Below, piece by piece: positions 52,994 through 61,419 of a stretch of 64,000 nt of DNA. The position numbers were made by a program, and so were the translations under genes. The notes under the pieces are model-generated. The model saw only the letters and a list, made by a program, of their open reading frames with translations. It was not told where the DNA came from and ran no database searches. Numbering within the stretch: position 1 is the stretch's first letter; each line of letters opens with the position of its first letter. This DNA comes from Novosphingobium fuchskuhlense (GTDB lineage: Bacteria; Pseudomonadota; Alphaproteobacteria; Sphingomonadales; Sphingomonadaceae). The stretch spans positions 496,001-560,000 of the forward strand of contig NZ_KQ954245.1 in assembly GCF_001519075.1 (NCBI RefSeq). The letters are read 5' to 3'.

Positions 52994-54885
52994 TGCAGCG
53001 CCGTCTGCGCCTGGCCTTGCTGGCCTGCAGTGCTGTCGCCGGACTTTCGGGGTTGGCCGTCGCTGCGCAGGAATCGCTGCTTCCGCCAGGTTTCGATGAA
53101 AAGCCGGCCCAGGCGCCGCGCAAGCCCCCCTCGCCGCCACGTCCGGCAGGGTCCGCCGCCGCACCGGCGCCGGCCCGGACCTCTGCACCTGCCGTCGTTA
53201 CTATCCAGCGGCCGGCGTCCTCGCCAACTGCGCAAGCCGTATCCGTGCCCCAAGTGCAGCCGGTTCCTGATGCGGCAGCGCCCGCCGTACCGGCCGCGCC
53301 GGGCAATGCGCTCGCGGGTATCGACCCGGCCTTGATCGACCAGCTCGTCGCCAGCGCCAAGCCCAAGGCCGATATTCCGCCGCAGGCGCAGCGCAGCCTC
53401 GCGCGTGTCGGTTTCTACGATCAGGCGGACGGGGGCTTTCCCGCAGTCTCAAGCCATTACCTCAATGGTCCGTTCGTGGCTGGGCTGCTGACCGGGCTGC
53501 GCGGCGAACTGGTCTCGCGCTGGGGGCACATCCTGCTTCGCCGCGCGCTGGCGAGCCGGCTCGATACACCGGTCGGCATGAACGGGGCGGATTGGGCTGC
53601 GCTGCGCGCGCAGGCGCTGCTCCGTATGGGCGAGGCTGATGCCGCCCGCGCAATGGTGCAGGAAGTGGACAACGGCTTCTACACCCGCACTCTGGAAGAC
53701 GCGGCGATGGGCAGCTTCCTCGCCACCGCCGATCCCGTCGGGCTGTGCCCGATCACCGCGCTCACGGCTGCGGGCCGGGAGGGCGCGGACTGGGCCCTGA
53801 CGCGCGCGATCTGCACGGCCTTTACCGGCGGTGAGGGTGCGCCGGCGCTTGCTGTGCTCGACAATGCGATGCGCAAGGGCACCGCTGCCAAGATCGACAT
53901 TCTCCTCGCGCAGAAGTTTGCCGGTGCCGCCAGCCAGGGCCACCGCGCGGTGAAGATCGAATGGGGCGGAGTTGACAGCCTGACCCCATGGCGCACCGGC
54001 CTCGCACTCGCGACCGGGCTGGAGCCGCCCGAAGCGCTGCGCAAGCAGGCGGGTGCGGCTTATGCGGTGCTCGCCGTACGCGCGCCGATGCTCTCGCTCG
54101 CCGCCCGCGCCGAAGCAGCGGATATCGCCGCCGAGTGCGGCATCCTCTCAGCAGCGGCCATGGTCGATCTCTACAGCGAGATCCACGCACTTGAAGAGCC
54201 CGATGCGACCTGGGGACCTCTCTCCGATACGCTGCGCAGTGCCTATCTTGCTGCCGAAGCCGCCGACCGCTTGGCCGCAATCCGCAGCCTTTGGGGTGAT
54301 GCGAGCAATCCGGACCGGGCGTACTCGCGCCTTGTCCTTACCGCCTATGCCGCCGCGCGGATCACTCCGGACGCCGGCCTTTCCAGCGATGCCAAGGGGC
54401 TGATCGCCTCGATGCTCACCGCCGGACTCGATCGCAATGCCGCGCGCTGGGCTGGTGTTGTGCCCGCGGGCAGCGAGGCCTGGGGCCTGATTGCGCTGGC
54501 AGCGCCCACCAAGCTGGCCGCGATCGGTGCCGACACGCTCGGCACCTTCCAGTCGGATGATACGAGCAGCGGCGGGCTGCGCTCGCGCTTCCTGCTGGCG
54601 GGGCTGATGGGCCTCGGGCGCGTCGATCCGGGTACCGCACGCAAGGTTGCCGATGACCTCAAGCTCGATCTCGCGCGGGAGACCCGCTGGACCAGGGCCA
54701 TCGATTCTGCTGCTGGATCCGGCAATGCGGTGCTTGTCGCGCTGCTGGCCGGGTTCGGGATGCAGGGCAGCGGGTGGGACAAGATGACCCCGCTGCACCT
54801 CTACCACATCGTCGCCGCGCTGCGCCGTGCCGGTTTGGAGGGCGAGGCGCGGATGATCGCGGCGGAGGCCGTGGCGCGGGTCTGA
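52993..54885 (+). CDS. exported alanine-rich protein of unknown function
   Basis: A 630-residue protein with a signal peptide (LACSAVAGLSGLAVAAQ near 10-26) and a proline/alanine-rich linker to about residue 115. The mature region is almost all alpha-helical, with repeated patterns such as ARAMVQEVDNG and AAEAADRLAAIRSLWG that recall helical-hairpin (TPR/SEL1-like) repeats, though no clear repeat consensus emerges. I do not recognise a function. It lies between the small membrane-protein gene and xerD, four bases from the recombinase start. Confidence 0.72.
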   Translation: MQRRLRLALLACSAVAGLSGLAVAAQESLLPPGFDEKPAQAPRKPPSPPRPAGSAAAPAPARTSAPAVVTIQRPASSPTAQAVSVPQVQPVPDAAAPAVPAAPGNALAGIDPALIDQLVASAKPKADIPPQAQRSLARVGFYDQADGGFPAVSSHYLNGPFVAGLLTGLRGELVSRWGHILLRRALASRLDTPVGMNGADWAALRAQALLRMGEADAARAMVQEVDNGFYTRTLEDAAMGSFLATADPVGLCPITALTAAGREGADWALTRAICTAFTGGEGAPALAVLDNAMRKGTAAKIDILLAQKFAGAASQGHRAVKIEWGGVDSLTPWRTGLALATGLEPPEALRKQAGAAYAVLAVRAPMLSLAARAEAADIAAECGILSAAAMVDLYSEIHALEEPDATWGPLSDTLRSAYLAAEAADRLAAIRSLWGDASNPDRAYSRLVLTAYAAARITPDAGLSSDAKGLIASMLTAGLDRNAARWAGVVPAGSEAWGLIALAAPTKLAAIGADTLGTFQSDDTSSGGLRSRFLLAGLMGLGRVDPGTARKVADDLKLDLARETRWTRAIDSAAGSGNAVLVALLAGFGMQGSGWDKMTPLHLYHIVAALRRAGLEGEARMIAAEAVARV

Positions 54886-54889
54886 CGGG

Positions 54890-55816
54890 GTGAGCGATCC
54901 TATCGCTGCCTTCCTTGCCATGCTCGCCGCCGAGCGCGGTGCCGCGTCCAACACCATCGCCGCATATGGCCGCGATCTCAGGTCTGCACGCGCGGAAATC
55001 GGTGATCTGCTGACGGCGGACAGTGTAGCGCTCGCCCGGCTTGCCGAGGCGTGGAGTGATCTTGCCCCTTCCAGCCTTGCCCGCAAGGCTTCCGCGCTCC
55101 GCCAATTCTACGGTTTTCTCGCCGACGAGGGGCTGCGCAGCGATGACCCCAGCGCCGCCCTGCCGCGTCCGCGCACCCGCAGGCCGCTGCCCCGGCTTCT
55201 GGGGCATGGCGAGATCGCTGCACTGTTTGCCCGCGCCGAGGAAGACGCGCGCGCCGGGGAGGGGGAGGGCGCGCGCATGCTCGCCCTGATCGAACTGCTC
55301 TATGGTTCGGGCCTGCGCGCTACCGAGCTGGTTTCGTTGCCGATGGCCGCAGTGCCGCGCGATGCGCCGTTCCTGATGATCACCGGCAAGGGCGGCCAGC
55401 AGCGCATGGTCCCGATCAGTGCCCGTGCCGGTGCGGCGCTCGCGCGCTGGCTGGCCTTGCGTCCCGGCGGGGGGCGCTGGGTGTTCCCCAGTCCGCGCGG
55501 CGGCCATCTCACCCGTGTGCGACTGTTCCAGCTGCTGCGTGATCTGGCACTGCGGGCCGGGCTCGATCCTGAAAAGGTCAGCCCCCACGTGCTTCGACAT
55601 GCCTTCGCGACGCACCTGCTGGAGGGCGGTGCGGATCTGCGCGTGCTGCAGACCCTGCTCGGCCACGCCGATATCGCGACGACGCAGATCTACACCCATG
55701 TCGATGCCGCGCGGCTTGTCGCGCTCGTCAATTCCCGCCATCCGCTAGGCTCGGAAGCGGGCCGTGCAGCGCAAAACGCCGCGCCGGAGGTTGACCAAGC
55801 GGCCAGCCAGCCCTAG
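54890..55816 (+). CDS. xerD: tyrosine recombinase XerD
   Basis: This site-specific recombinase resolves chromosome dimers at dif with XerC. The 308 residues have the N-terminal SAM-like core-binding domain and the catalytic set: Arg in [12 protein letters not shown], Lys in [25 protein letters not shown] with His and Arg, [14 protein letters not shown] with His and the nucleophile Tyr. GTG 54890 is used. No dif site is expected here. It is a housekeeping copy, not an integrase of an element: no attachment repeats or cargo genes flank it. Confidence 0.92.
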   Translation: MSDPIAAFLAMLAAERGAASNTIAAYGRDLRSARAEIGDLLTADSVALARLAEAWSDLAPSSLARKASALRQFYGFLADEGLRSDDPSAALPRPRTRRPLPRLLGHGEIAALFARAEEDARAGEGEGARMLALIELLYGSGLRATELVSLPMAAVPRDAPFLMITGKGGQQRMVPISARAGAALARWLALRPGGGRWVFPSPRGGHLTRVRLFQLLRDLALRAGLDPEKVSPHVLRHAFATHLLEGGADLRVLQTLLGHADIATTQIYTHVDAARLVALVNSRHPLGSEAGRAAQNAAPEVDQAASQP

Positions 55817-55826
55817 CGCGACGCGG

Positions 55827-56771
55827 ATGATTTCCTATCTCGAATTCGAAAAGCCGATCGCCGCGCTCGAGGCGCGCATCGCCGAGTTGCGTGTGACGGC
55901 GCAGGATGGCGCGCTCGACATCACGGCAGAGATCCGCCGGCTCGAGGCGAAGTCCGCCGAGCTTCTCGCCAGCACCTACCGATCGCTGACGCCCTGGCAA
56001 AAGACGCAGGTTGCCCGCCATCCCTCGCGCCCGCACTTCCGGGATTACGTGCGGCTGGCCTTCACCGATTTCATGCCCCTGGGCGGCGATCGCAAGTTCG
56101 GTGAGGACAACGCGATCGTTGGCGGATTCGCCACGCTGGAGGGCCGCGCGGTCATGCTGATCGGCCACGAAAAGGGCCACGATACGCAAAGCCGCATCCA
56201 CCACAACTTCGGCATGGGCAAACCCGAGGGCTACCGCAAGGCGGTGCGCCTGATGGAGATGGCGAGCCGCTACGGGCTCCCGGTTGTCACGCTTGTCGAT
56301 ACATCGGGCGCGTTTCCCGGTGTCGAGGCGGAGGAGCGCGGTCAGGCAGAGGCCATTGCCCGCAGCACCGAGGCCTGTCTGGCGCTGGGCGTGCCAATGG
56401 TCGCGGCGATCGTTGGTGAGGGCGGCTCGGGCGGTGCGGTTGCTCTGGCAAGTGCCGAGCGCGTGCTCATGCTCGAACATGCAGTCTATTCAGTGATTTC
56501 GCCCGAAGGTTGCGCCTCGATCCTGTGGCGCACCGCCGAAAAGGCACCCGAAGCGGCCGAGGCCATGCGCATGACAGCGCAGGACCTGCTCGGGCTTGGT
56601 GTGATTGACCGGATCGTGCCCGAACCCGTTGGCGGCGCGCACCGTGATCCGGCCGGCACCGCGCTGGCGCTCGGCAAGGCGATTGCCGGCGAACTCGCGG
56701 CACTTGCGGGCAAGCCCGCCGATACGCTGCGCGCGCTGCGCGCCGAACGGTTCCTCCGTATCGGCGCCTGA
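55827..56771 (+). CDS. accA: acetyl-CoA carboxylase carboxyltransferase alpha subunit
   Basis: The alpha half of the carboxyltransferase that makes malonyl-CoA for fatty acid synthesis. The 314 residues have the N-terminal helix [27 protein letters not shown], the [12 protein letters not shown] region, [11 protein letters not shown] and [12 protein letters not shown], all typical of AccA. ATG 55827 gives [10 protein letters not shown]; a frame from 55764 runs inside xerD. It is separate from the biotin-dependent carboxylase operon at 9-14 kb. Confidence 0.95.
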   Translation: MISYLEFEKPIAALEARIAELRVTAQDGALDITAEIRRLEAKSAELLASTYRSLTPWQKTQVARHPSRPHFRDYVRLAFTDFMPLGGDRKFGEDNAIVGGFATLEGRAVMLIGHEKGHDTQSRIHHNFGMGKPEGYRKAVRLMEMASRYGLPVVTLVDTSGAFPGVEAEERGQAEAIARSTEACLALGVPMVAAIVGEGGSGGAVALASAERVLMLEHAVYSVISPEGCASILWRTAEKAPEAAEAMRMTAQDLLGLGVIDRIVPEPVGGAHRDPAGTALALGKAIAGELAALAGKPADTLRALRAERFLRIGA

Positions 56772-56789
56772 CGAGCGCCACTTTCTGCC

Positions 56790-56806
56790 TGGTCCTTCCC
56801 GGACCA
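56790..56806 (+). terminator. short hairpin after accA
   Basis: TGGTCC and GGACCA flank a TTCCC loop, 18 bases after the accA stop. The stem is six base pairs and no poly-T follows. It is a possible weak terminator. Confidence 0.35.
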
Positions 56807-56905
56807 AATGCTTCTGGTCTTGTCGCGGCGGGCAAGGTTAGACTGGTGGAGCGTCACTGCCGCAGGTGCCCTTCGCGCTGCAGCGGCGGATAGAGGGGAG
56901 AGACC

Positions 56906-58381
56906 ATGAGCAATCGTCCGCTTCACGCCCTGTTGCTGGCGGCAGGAGCCGGCAGTTTCGTGCTGGCAGGCCCTGCGGTGCCGACATCGCAGGCCGAAGC
57001 GCAAGGCGCGGTTGCAACTATCAGCGCGGCCGACAAGGCGCAGGGTGCCAAGGCCCATCCGCAGCTTCTTTCCGAATTCGGCGGGGCGCTGACGGGCCCG
57101 CAGGCGACCTATGTTGAAGGTGTCGGCAAGACGATCGCCCTTCAGTCCGGTCTCGGCAACGCACGCAGCGATTTCACGGTCACGCTGCTGAATTCACCGG
57201 TGAACAACGCTTTCGCGATTCCTGGCGGCTATGTCTATGTCACGCGCCAGCTCGCCGTATTGATGAACAACGAGGCGGAACTGGCCGGCGTGCTTGGCCA
57301 TGAAGTTGGCCATGTTGCTGCCCGCCATTCGCAGAAGCGCGAGAGTGCTGCCACGCGCAACACGATTCTCGGCGTGCTTGGATCGGTGTTGGCGGGTGCC
57401 GTGCTCGGCAATTCAGCGCTTGGCCAGCTCGGGCAGAAGATCTTCTCTACCGGCAGCCAGCTCCTCACGCTGAAGTACTCGCGCGGGCAGGAAAGCGAGG
57501 CCGATGCGCTGGGTGTCACCTATCTGAAGCGCGCGGGGTATGATCCGAGAGCCATGGGCACCGTGCTGCGCAGCCTGGCGCAGCAGACTGCACTGGATGC
57601 GCAGCTGACCGGGAGCACAGACAGGGTGCCGGAATGGGCGAGCACGCACCCCGATCCCGCCTCGCGCGTGACCACCGCGCTGGCGCTGGCCGGGCCGAAC
57701 GCTCGGGGCATGACCAACCGCGACACTTTCCTTACCCGCATCGATGGCCTGACCTACGGCGATGATCCGAAGCAGGGTGTGGTTGACGGACGCAAGTTCC
57801 TGCACCCCGGCTTCCGCATGAGCTTCCAGGCACCGCAGGGCTTCTACCTCGTCAACGGTACGCGCTCAGTCTCTATCTCCGGCCAATCCGGCAAGGGTGA
57901 GCTCGCCACGGCGCCGTTCTCGGGCAATCTCGATGCTTATGTCCGCGCGGTTTTCGCCGGGCTTTCGGATCAGCAGCGACTCGTGCCCGACACGGTGCGC
58001 ACGACCACGGTCAATGGCATCCCGGCGGCCTATGGCGTGGTACGCGCGGACACCGGTGACGGGACGCGCGATATCGTAGTCTTCGCCTATGCCTGGGGGC
58101 CGGAGCAGGCCTTCCATTTCACCACGATCAGCGCGGCGGGAGAAGCCGGGGCGTTCGATCCCATGTTTTCCTCGATGCGCCGCATCACGATTGGCGAGGC
58201 TGGGGCTTTACGCGCGCGCCGGCTGCTCGTGGTGACGGTGAAGAAGGGCGATACGCTGCAGGCAATGGCCCGCCGCATGGCCTATGATGACCGGCCGCTC
58301 GACCGGTTCCTCGTCCTCAACGCGCTCGATGCGTCAAGCCAGCTTGTGCCGGGCACGCGCGTCAAGCTGATCGTCTATTGA
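56906..58381 (+). CDS. M48 family zinc metalloprotease with LysM-like tail
   Basis: A 491-residue exported peptidase. After a signal sequence come the zinc motif HEVGHVAARH near residue 132 and the third ligand in ESEADALGV near 196, so an M48/BepA-like quality-control protease of the outer membrane is likely. The last 50 residues (VTVKKGDTLQAMA to VPGTRVKLIVY) read as a LysM-like peptidoglycan-binding module. ATG 56906 follows AGGGGAGAGACC. Confidence 0.9.
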   Translation: MSNRPLHALLLAAGAGSFVLAGPAVPTSQAEAQGAVATISAADKAQGAKAHPQLLSEFGGALTGPQATYVEGVGKTIALQSGLGNARSDFTVTLLNSPVNNAFAIPGGYVYVTRQLAVLMNNEAELAGVLGHEVGHVAARHSQKRESAATRNTILGVLGSVLAGAVLGNSALGQLGQKIFSTGSQLLTLKYSRGQESEADALGVTYLKRAGYDPRAMGTVLRSLAQQTALDAQLTGSTDRVPEWASTHPDPASRVTTALALAGPNARGMTNRDTFLTRIDGLTYGDDPKQGVVDGRKFLHPGFRMSFQAPQGFYLVNGTRSVSISGQSGKGELATAPFSGNLDAYVRAVFAGLSDQQRLVPDTVRTTTVNGIPAAYGVVRADTGDGTRDIVVFAYAWGPEQAFHFTTISAAGEAGAFDPMFSSMRRITIGEAGALRARRLLVVTVKKGDTLQAMARRMAYDDRPLDRFLVLNALDASSQLVPGTRVKLIVY

Positions 58382-58395
58382 TCACCCGCACACGG

Positions 58396-58423
58396 AAGAG
58401 GGCACCGGTGCCGGCACCCTCTT
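58396..58423. terminator. hairpin between M48 protease and pilin 1 (convergent)
   Basis: AAGAGGG and CCCTCTT flank a GC-rich, partly paired loop, 14 bases after the protease stop and 30 bases from the pilin stop on the other strand. It may serve transcripts from both sides. Only short T/A runs follow. Confidence 0.5.
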
Positions 58424-58453
58424 ATTGCCAAGCCATGCTGGCAAAACGCCTGT

Positions 58454-58642
58454 TTAGAACGGACCCTTGCCGTCCTGCGCGTTGGCCATCTTGGTCGAGA
58501 TCTGCGTGAAGGTGTTCGACAGCGAGTTGCCGAGCGCGCCCATCGCGACGACCGCGCCCGTGGCGACCAGCGCGGCAATCAGGCCGTATTCGATCGCAGT
58601 TGCACCGCTCTCGTCGGCCAGGAGTTTGCGGAAAAGGGTCAT
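58454..58642 (-). CDS. Flp-type IVb pilin (copy 1)
   Basis: A 62-residue prepilin. The Flp motif SGATAIEYGLIAAL follows a short basic leader; processing by a CpaA-type peptidase would fall after the GA of this motif, leaving a hydrophobic helix and the C-terminal phenylalanine. The end (ISTKMANAQDGKGPF) nearly matches copy 2. It is assembled by CpaF, whose gene is at 2.3-3.8 kb. Two copies of a 19-bp element lie upstream. Confidence 0.9.
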   Translation of the reverse strand: MTLFRKLLADESGATAIEYGLIAALVATGAVVAMGALGNSLSNTFTQISTKMANAQDGKGPF

Positions 58643-58730
58643 TGCGAAAAATCCTCAAGGGCAGCGACAAACGACACGTCGATGAAGCGCGCTACATCGA
58701 CACCCTGGTCATCCAGCCAGTGACTGCGAG

Positions 58731-58749
58731 ATTACCCGGCACTTCCTGA
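58731..58749 (-). promoter_or_regulatory. shared pilin upstream element, copy A (pilin 1)
   Basis: ATTACCCGGCACTTCCTGA matches the element upstream of pilin 2 at 17 of 19 positions. The gap to the pilin 1 start codon is 88 bases, one base less than for pilin 2. Confidence 0.55.
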
Positions 58750-58780
58750 GAAATACTTAAGAACGCGCCATTGCTGTAAG

Positions 58781-58799
58781 ATTATCCGGCAATCTTCAG
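58781..58799 (-). promoter_or_regulatory. shared pilin upstream element, copy B (pilin 1)
   Basis: ATTATCCGGCAATCTTCAG repeats the first 13 bases of the pilin 2 element exactly, and then diverges. It lies precisely 50 bases from copy A, further from the gene, as tandem regulator sites often do. Confidence 0.45.
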
Positions 58800-58814
58800 T
58801 GCGCTTATAATGCG

Positions 58815-58849
58815 AAAACAAAACGGGGGCGTGGAACACCACACCCCCG
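58815..58849 (-). terminator. rho-independent terminator of pilin 2
   Basis: On the minus strand an 11-bp stem with one mismatch and a 4-base loop (58824-58849) is followed by TTTTGTTTT (58815-58823). It starts 31 bases after the pilin 2 stop. Clear intrinsic terminator form. Confidence 0.85.
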
Positions 58850-58880
58850 CTCTGCGTTCGTATGCTGGAAGCGCTTGTGC

Positions 58881-59069
58881 TTAGAACGGACCCTTGCCGT
58901 CCGAAGCATTGTTCATCTTGGTCGAAACCTGGGTGAACGTGTTTGAAAGCGAATTGCCCAATGCCCCCATGGCCGTGATGGCGGCGACTGCGATGAGTGC
59001 GGCGATGAGGCCATATTCGATGGCCGTGGCGCCTTCCTCATCGCGAAGAAGCGTCCTGAAAAGTGTCAT
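58881..59069 (-). CDS. Flp-type IVb pilin (copy 2)
   Basis: A 62-residue prepilin, a close paralogue of copy 1: same length, same MTLFR start, EGATAIEYGLIAAL motif, identical MGALGNSLSNTFTQ core and DGKGPF end. ATG 59069 is chosen because it matches copy 1 and follows GGAGGACCATTCGC; the frame extends to 59141 but those residues are arginine-rich and unlike a pilin leader. Its own terminator follows and the shared element lies upstream. Confidence 0.9.
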   Translation of the reverse strand: MTLFRTLLRDEEGATAIEYGLIAALIAVAAITAMGALGNSLSNTFTQVSTKMNNASDGKGPF

Positions 59070-59158
59070 GCGAATGGTCCTCCACCTGACCGCCTGCGCG
59101 GCCCATGTGCGCTTTCGCTGGTTACGACCCCCCGGCCGCACGAAATTGCAGGTGTCAA

Positions 59159-59177
59159 ATTATCCGGCAATTCCTGA
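59159..59177 (-). promoter_or_regulatory. shared pilin upstream element (pilin 2)
   Basis: ATTATCCGGCAATTCCTGA lies 89 bases from the pilin 2 start codon, nearly the same place as copy A relative to pilin 1. No match is seen upstream of the third pilin-like gene. Confidence 0.55.
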
Positions 59178-59286
59178 CAAAGGGTAAAGCGATGCTGCGC
59201 TTGGATGATCGCAACGTGCCGATGTGTTGCCGGCGGCGCAGCGTCTGTCACGATGTACACCGAGGCGGTGGGATCAGGCGAAACCT

Positions 59287-59463
59287 CTATTTCTTCGCGT
59301 TCTTGAGGTTGCCGTCGATCGTCTCGTACATCAGGAAGAGAGAGTTCACGAACGCGCTCATGCCGAAGAACATGGTCATTGCGATCACACCGATCAACAG
59401 GCCATACTCGATGGCGGTGGCCCCCGTCTTGTCAATCAATGGCTTTCGGACAAAGTCCCACAT
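59287..59463 (-). CDS. divergent Flp-type pilin (copy 3)
   Basis: A prepilin-like protein of 58 residues starting at ATG 59463 (MWDFVRKPLIDK), with the Flp motif TGATAIEYGLLIG and a hydrophobic helix. The C-terminus (MYETIDGNLKNAKK) is unlike copies 1 and 2. ATGs at 59496 and 59508 are possible starts; the one chosen has AGGGG upstream, though at long spacing. It could be a minor pilin or the pilin of another condition. It is divergent from the NUDIX gene. Confidence 0.75.
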   Translation of the reverse strand: MWDFVRKPLIDKTGATAIEYGLLIGVIAMTMFFGMSAFVNSLFLMYETIDGNLKNAKK

Positions 59464-59526
59464 CGGTCGGAAGCCCCTGTCCGCGTCTAGGTACATTTTA
59501 TGATCCATAAGACTAACATATAATAA

Positions 59527-59967
59527 ATGGATGCAACGTTCCTTGCAGCAGACCCGGCAACGCTGCTCGTCGTCGCGCTGGCCCTGCTCGATTCATCCGA
59601 CCGCGTTCTGATGCAGCGCCGGCCCGAAAACCGCGCCCAAGGCGGCTTGTGGGAATTTCCCGGCGGCAAGGTCGAACCATGTGAAGGGCCTGCCGCGGCT
59701 CTCGTCCGTGAAATTGCCGAAGAACTTGGCATTTCCATTCACGAGAGCGATGTGACGCCTCTGACATTCGCCGCCAGTCAGGCTGATGGTACGACAAGAC
59801 CTATTGTTCTGCTGCTTTACACCTGCCGCAACTGGCAGGGTGAGCCAGTGCCGGAACCGGGAGCGGCGATTGGGTGGTACGAGACAGAGGCGCTCGGCGC
59901 ATTGGCGATGCCGCCATTGGACGTCCCGCTGGCGGCTGCGTTGCATCTCTTTGTAAAAAACCCGTGA
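59527..59967 (+). CDS. mutT: NUDIX hydrolase, MutT-like 8-oxo-dGTP diphosphatase
   Basis: A 146-residue NUDIX protein. The Nudix box reads GGKVEPCEGPAAALVREIAEELGI near 40-63 with all conserved Glu and Arg residues in place, preceded by GGLWEFPG, the MutT-type start of the box. It would remove oxidised dGTP from the pool. ATG 59527 sits 10-20 bases after an A/T-rich stretch that may hold the promoter for this and the divergent pilin. Confidence 0.85.
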   Translation: MDATFLAADPATLLVVALALLDSSDRVLMQRRPENRAQGGLWEFPGGKVEPCEGPAAALVREIAEELGISIHESDVTPLTFAASQADGTTRPIVLLLYTCRNWQGEPVPEPGAAIGWYETEALGALAMPPLDVPLAAALHLFVKNP

Positions 59968-59973
59968 TAGGAC

Positions 59974-60000
59974 TTGCCAAGCCCGGTAGGCGGCTATAGA
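59974..60000 (+). promoter_or_regulatory. putative tRNA-Arg promoter
   Basis: TTGCCA (59974-59979) and TATAGA (59995-60000) are 15 bases apart, two bases below the ideal spacing. The -10 box ends 13 bases before the tRNA, which fits a start at about 60007. Confidence 0.4.
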
Positions 60001-60013
60001 GGCGCGCTTCCAC

Positions 60014-60090
60014 GCACCCGTAGCTCAGCTGGATAGAGCATCAGACTACGAATCTGAGGGTCGGGCGTTCGAATCGCTCCGGGTGCACCA
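60014..60090 (+). tRNA. tRNA-Arg (anticodon ACG)
   Basis: A 77-base cloverleaf. The acceptor stem GCACCCG pairs with CGGGTGC, the D arm has AGCTCAGCTGGAT, the anticodon stem TCAGA/TCTGA encloses CTACGAA (anticodon ACG), the T arm has GGTTCGAAT-like TTCGAATC, and the gene encodes the 3' CCA. The ACG anticodon is normally deaminated to ICG and reads CGU, CGC and CGA. Not disrupted by any integration. Confidence 0.95.
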
Positions 60091-60302
60091 TTTTCCCAAA
60101 TCTTTGAAAACAAGCGCTGCGGTATGGTCCGTGGAAGCGTTCCGTTACGCGTTTCTAACTCGGTCTGCATAGCTATACGAACAGCCTTGACCGTTGCGGA
60201 TTTCAGGCACTTGGTCCTATAGCGACCCACGGCGAACCCGTTTTTGGCGGGGGCTGCCAGGACCCGTGCCCTCCCCAGGCTGCCAGACAAGGAATCACCG
60301 CA

Positions 60303-61418
60303 TTGGCCCAATCCGCCAAGCCGCGCGCACCCAGGGCGACCAAGCCCAAAACCGCGCCCACCCCGGCCGCTCCGGTCGCCGCCCCGGAAGATGAAGCCTC
60401 CTTCGCCTTGCGCAGCCTCCAGCAGGCTCACGCGAACAACAAGCGCTATGACGCGAGCGACGAGGAACTGCTGCGCTTCTACGAGCAGATGGTGCTGATT
60501 CGCCGCTTCGAAGAAAAGGCGGGCCAGCTTTACGGCCTTGGCCTGATCGGCGGCTTCTGCCACCTATACATTGGCCAGGAAGCGGTTGCTGTCGGCCTGC
60601 AGTCGGCGCTGAACGAAGGGCACGACAGCGTCATCACCGGCTACCGTGATCATGGCCACATGCTGGCCTACGGGATCGATCCCAAGGTGATCATGGCAGA
60701 GCTCACCGGGCGCGGCGCCGGCATCAGCCGCGGCAAGGGCGGTTCGATGCACATGTTCTCGACCGACCACAAGTTCTACGGCGGCCACGGCATCGTCGGC
60801 GCGCAGGTGCCGCTGGGCGCAGGCCTTGCCTTTGCGCACAAGTATCGCGGCGATGGCGGCGTGTGCATGGCCTATTTCGGTGATGGCGCGGCCAACCAGG
60901 GCCAGGTCTACGAAACCTTCAACATGGCCGCCCTGTGGCAACTTCCTATCGTCTTTGTCGTTGAGAACAACGGCTATGCCATGGGCACCGCGGTCAAGCG
61001 CGGCTCGGCGGAGACACACTTCCACCGCCGCGGCACGGGCTTCCGCATCCCCGGTATGGACGTCAACGGCATGGACGTGTTGGAAGTGCGCGCGGCCGCC
61101 GAAGTCGCGCTCGATTATGTCCGCGCGGGCAATGGGCCGGTGCTGATGGAACTCAACACCTATCGCTATCGCGGCCACTCAATGTCTGATCCGGCGAAGT
61201 ATCGCAGCCGCGAGGAAGTGCAGGAAATGCGCGACCATCACGATCCCATCGAAGGCGCGAAGCAGGACCTGCTGCGCCGGGGCGTGAGCGAGGATGCGAT
61301 CAAGGCGATCGACAAGAAGATCCGAGCCATCGTAGCCGAAGCCGCCGATTTTGCCGAAAGCTCGCCCGAGCCGGCACCGGCTGAACTCTACACCGACGTG
61401 CTGGTGGGGACCTACTGA
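60303..61418 (+). CDS. pdhA: pyruvate dehydrogenase E1 component, alpha subunit
   Basis: The thiamine-diphosphate half of E1, which decarboxylates pyruvate. The 371 residues start with an alanine/proline-rich leader; the core has [27 protein letters not shown], the ThDP motif GDGAANQGQ with NNGYAMGT, and the phosphorylation-loop-like [12 protein letters not shown]. The start is probably TTG 60303, ten bases after AAGGAA. It lies one base from pdhB. E2 and E3 genes do not follow here. Confidence 0.93.
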   Translation: MAQSAKPRAPRATKPKTAPTPAAPVAAPEDEASFALRSLQQAHANNKRYDASDEELLRFYEQMVLIRRFEEKAGQLYGLGLIGGFCHLYIGQEAVAVGLQSALNEGHDSVITGYRDHGHMLAYGIDPKVIMAELTGRGAGISRGKGGSMHMFSTDHKFYGGHGIVGAQVPLGAGLAFAHKYRGDGGVCMAYFGDGAANQGQVYETFNMAALWQLPIVFVVENNGYAMGTAVKRGSAETHFHRRGTGFRIPGMDVNGMDVLEVRAAAEVALDYVRAGNGPVLMELNTYRYRGHSMSDPAKYRSREEVQEMRDHHDPIEGAKQDLLRRGVSEDAIKAIDKKIRAIVAEAADFAESSPEPAPAELYTDVLVGTY

Positions 61419-61419
61419 C

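Noticed and set aside
54890..55816. XerD-like gene as an element integrase
   Set aside because: Length, order next to accA and lack of attachment repeats fit the housekeeping recombinase; the only tRNA gene (60014) is intact with no duplicated 3' end seen nearby.
60091..60302. Promoter boxes TTGCGG-N18-TATAGC before pdhA
   Set aside because: Both boxes are weak and other equally good pairs occur in the 212-bp gap, so I did not list one.
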